From JBDHWI01 sp964590135 (GTDB lineage: Bacteria > Chloroflexota > Anaerolineae > J036 > Brachytrichaceae): a DNA stretch of 64,000 bases. The stretch covers positions 62,001 through 126,000 of the forward strand of contig CAZPVX010000004.1 in assembly GCA_964590135.1 (NCBI GenBank), in the 5' to 3' direction. The notes under the pieces are model-generated. The model ran no database searches and was not told where the DNA came from. It was given only the letters and a program-made list of their open reading frames with translations. Of the stretch, positions 62,861-64,000 are shown in pieces (positions within the stretch are counted from its first letter, which is position 1; each line of letters opens with the position of its first letter). Position numbers and translations under genes: made by a program.

Positions 62861-63490
62861 TCAAGCGCGTATTTCATCATCTGGAACCAGAAAGCCGGCC
62901 AGCCAGGCCGGGTCGTCATCACGAATGGCGTCCAGCGCTTCGGGCGGCAACAGTGGCCGGCTGATTGTGAACTCGTCATCGTCGGCGGGCAGGATGCCGG
63001 CTTCGCGCAGCATTTTCAGCGCCGTCGAATGTATTTTGTATTTCGAACTCGCCGTCAAGTCATTCAACTTTGGGTGGGCAACGGCCTGGCCGGCGAAATA
63101 GGTTTCATAGTCTGATGGTCGCAGCAACGGGTCAAACTGCGCAAGCTTGGCGCGCAACACGCCGGCGGCAAAGCCATGCAGAAACGGGTTGTGTTTGATG
63201 GCGGCCAGCCAGGCCATGGCGCGCCGGCCTTCAGCATGTGCGTGCGCCAGCACATGCAGTTGCGGCTCGGTCAACATTTGCAGGCGGTGGCGCAGTTCAA
63301 TCTCCAGGCGCTTTGCGCTCAGCGGCGAGCGCGCCTGCAACAGGTTGCCTTGCAGAATCTGGCGTTTGGCCTGCGCCCAATCATGTGTATGTAAAAAAGT
63401 TTCGGCCACGGTGCGCGCCAGATCGGGTCGCAACGATGCAGCGGTGAAGGTGAGCGGATAGGCGTTGGGCGCAGTAAGCCGGCGCGTCAT
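62861..63490 (-). CDS. brxA: BREX protein BrxA (DUF1819)
   Basis: 209 residues. AASLRPDLARTVAETFL, LLQARSPLSAKRLEIELRHR, EPQLHVLAHAHAEGRRAMAW and SSKYKIHSTALKMLREAG fit the helical DNA-binding BrxA (DUF1819) fold. It overlaps the upstream SWIM-protein stop by 4 nt (ATGA), tying that gene to the BREX operon. Confidence 0.92.
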   Translation of the reverse strand: MTRRLTAPNAYPLTFTAASLRPDLARTVAETFLHTHDWAQAKRQILQGNLLQARSPLSAKRLEIELRHRLQMLTEPQLHVLAHAHAEGRRAMAWLAAIKHNPFLHGFAAGVLRAKLAQFDPLLRPSDYETYFAGQAVAHPKLNDLTASSKYKIHSTALKMLREAGILPADDDEFTISRPLLPPEALDAIRDDDPAWLAGFLVPDDEIRA

Positions 63491-64000
63491 GGGGTGTCCT
63501 TGCGCCGGCGTGGCTTGGGCGGCGCTTTCTTCTTCACAGCCTTCTTGGCCTTTTTGATTGTCTTTTGGGTTGCCTTCTTCGCCGGCTGCTTTGTCTGCTT
63601 CTTCACAGCCGCTTTTGGCCGCTTCGTTTTCTCGGTCTTCATCGCCGCCGGCGCGGCCTCGATCTCCACGCCAAACAGCGCGCTCAGGTCTTCGCCGGCC
63701 AGCGCGCCGGCATCGTCGACGGCAGCCAGCGGTTGTGTTGCGCCGGCGCTCGCCGCCACAACCAGCTCTTGCATGTCCACACCGCGCAAGGTGAAGAACA
63801 ATTCGGGTTTTGTGTCCAGCCGCGCGCCCACGCTATACAGCGCCGCTGCCACGTGTTTGCACATGTCAGCCCAATCCGGGCACGAACACTTCAGCTTGAT
63901 CTCATGGGGTGAGGGAAACAAGCCGCTGTGCCGCTCGGTGATGTTCTCCAGGATATCCTTCGACAACTTGCCCTGCAGCAGATCGAGCAGGTTGGTCACC
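63487..64000 (-). CDS. SWIM zinc-finger protein, 5' end outside the window
   Basis: The frame is open to the window edge, so the protein is incomplete at its N-terminus; 171 residues are visible. The SWIM motif CxCx(n)CxH is KCSCPDWADMCKHVAAALY. The C-terminus is a long Lys/Ala-rich tail (KKATQKTIKKAKKAVKKKAP), probably nucleic-acid binding. SWIM proteins are often neighbours of BREX and SNF2-type helicases. The ATGA overlap with brxA suggests it is part of the operon. Confidence 0.85.
   Translation of the reverse strand, partial: VTNLLDLLQGKLSKDILENITERHSGLFPSPHEIKLKCSCPDWADMCKHVAAALYSVGARLDTKPELFFTLRGVDMQELVVAASAGATQPLAAVDDAGALAGEDLSALFGVEIEAAPAAMKTEKTKRPKAAVKKQTKQPAKKATQKTIKKAKKAVKKKAPPKPRRRKDTP

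Overview
The window looks like a piece of a draft or metagenome-derived genome of a Chloroflexota bacterium, probably Anaerolineae-like. The reasons are high GC, a Ser/Thr kinase with a long Pro/Thr-rich outer tail, a Tat-type sugar-binding lipoprotein with a MalFG-like permease pair, the remnant of an XRE/ATPase/TPR regulator, and a MenA/MenG menaquinone pair. There is a 10-N scaffold gap at 12362-12371 and several single frameshifts, so some broken genes may be assembly errors. CCGGC/GCCGGC is strikingly over-represented, and degenerate 7-bp tandem repeats are scattered through the intergenic DNA and inside one gene.

Layout. 1-6.1 kb: end of rtcB, a Cys-type glutathione peroxidase, glpD, a cytochrome P450, and a marR-MFS exporter pair. 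6.1-13.6 kb: a decayed XRE-TPR regulator, a membrane protein, an L,D-transpeptidase, ftsK, a fabL-like gene interrupted at the scaffold gap, and a REC-like/DUF309 protein. 13.7-20 kb: GH42 beta-galactosidase, menA-menG, and a tsaE-tsaB-rimI-udg4 group. 20-31 kb: small exported or PH-like proteins, a large exported FAS1/MliC/YbaY composite protein, an MscS channel, CTP synthase, an aldehyde dehydrogenase-like protein and an NAD-dependent epimerase.

32-43 kb, minus strand: a sugar cluster that fits uptake and oxidative breakdown of L-fucosides. It holds a Gfo/Idh/MocA dehydrogenase, a binding protein, two permeases, a GH29 fucosidase, a second glycosidase of the GHL6/GH151 type, a fuconolactonase-type amidohydrolase, an L-rhamnose/L-fucose mutarotase and a lyase of the adenylosuccinate-lyase superfamily. 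43-46 kb: a receptor-type Ser/Thr kinase, a short MITE-like element and a duplicated-domain lipoprotein.

46-64 kb: a defence island. A plus-strand pair (RecQ helicase-phosphoribosyltransferase fusion plus a DprA/Smf-like protein) converges on a minus-strand type 1 BREX operon in the order SWIM protein, brxA, brxB, brxC, pglX, pglZ, brxL. Two things are unusual. First, brxL has lost the Lon protease half seen in the reference proteins and carries a C-terminal domain like the PLD-like domain of eukaryotic MITD1. Second, pglX carries three clusters of 7-bp repeats, all open in the pglX frame. One cluster brackets a complete out-of-frame four-helix-bundle gene (23S rRNA intervening-sequence protein family) sitting in the linker just before the methyltransferase SAM motif. 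The pglX specificity region is also a sharply AT-rich patch. Many genes across the window have a TANNAT box 6-14 nt before the start codon and no Shine-Dalgarno, which suggests leaderless or near-leaderless mRNAs.
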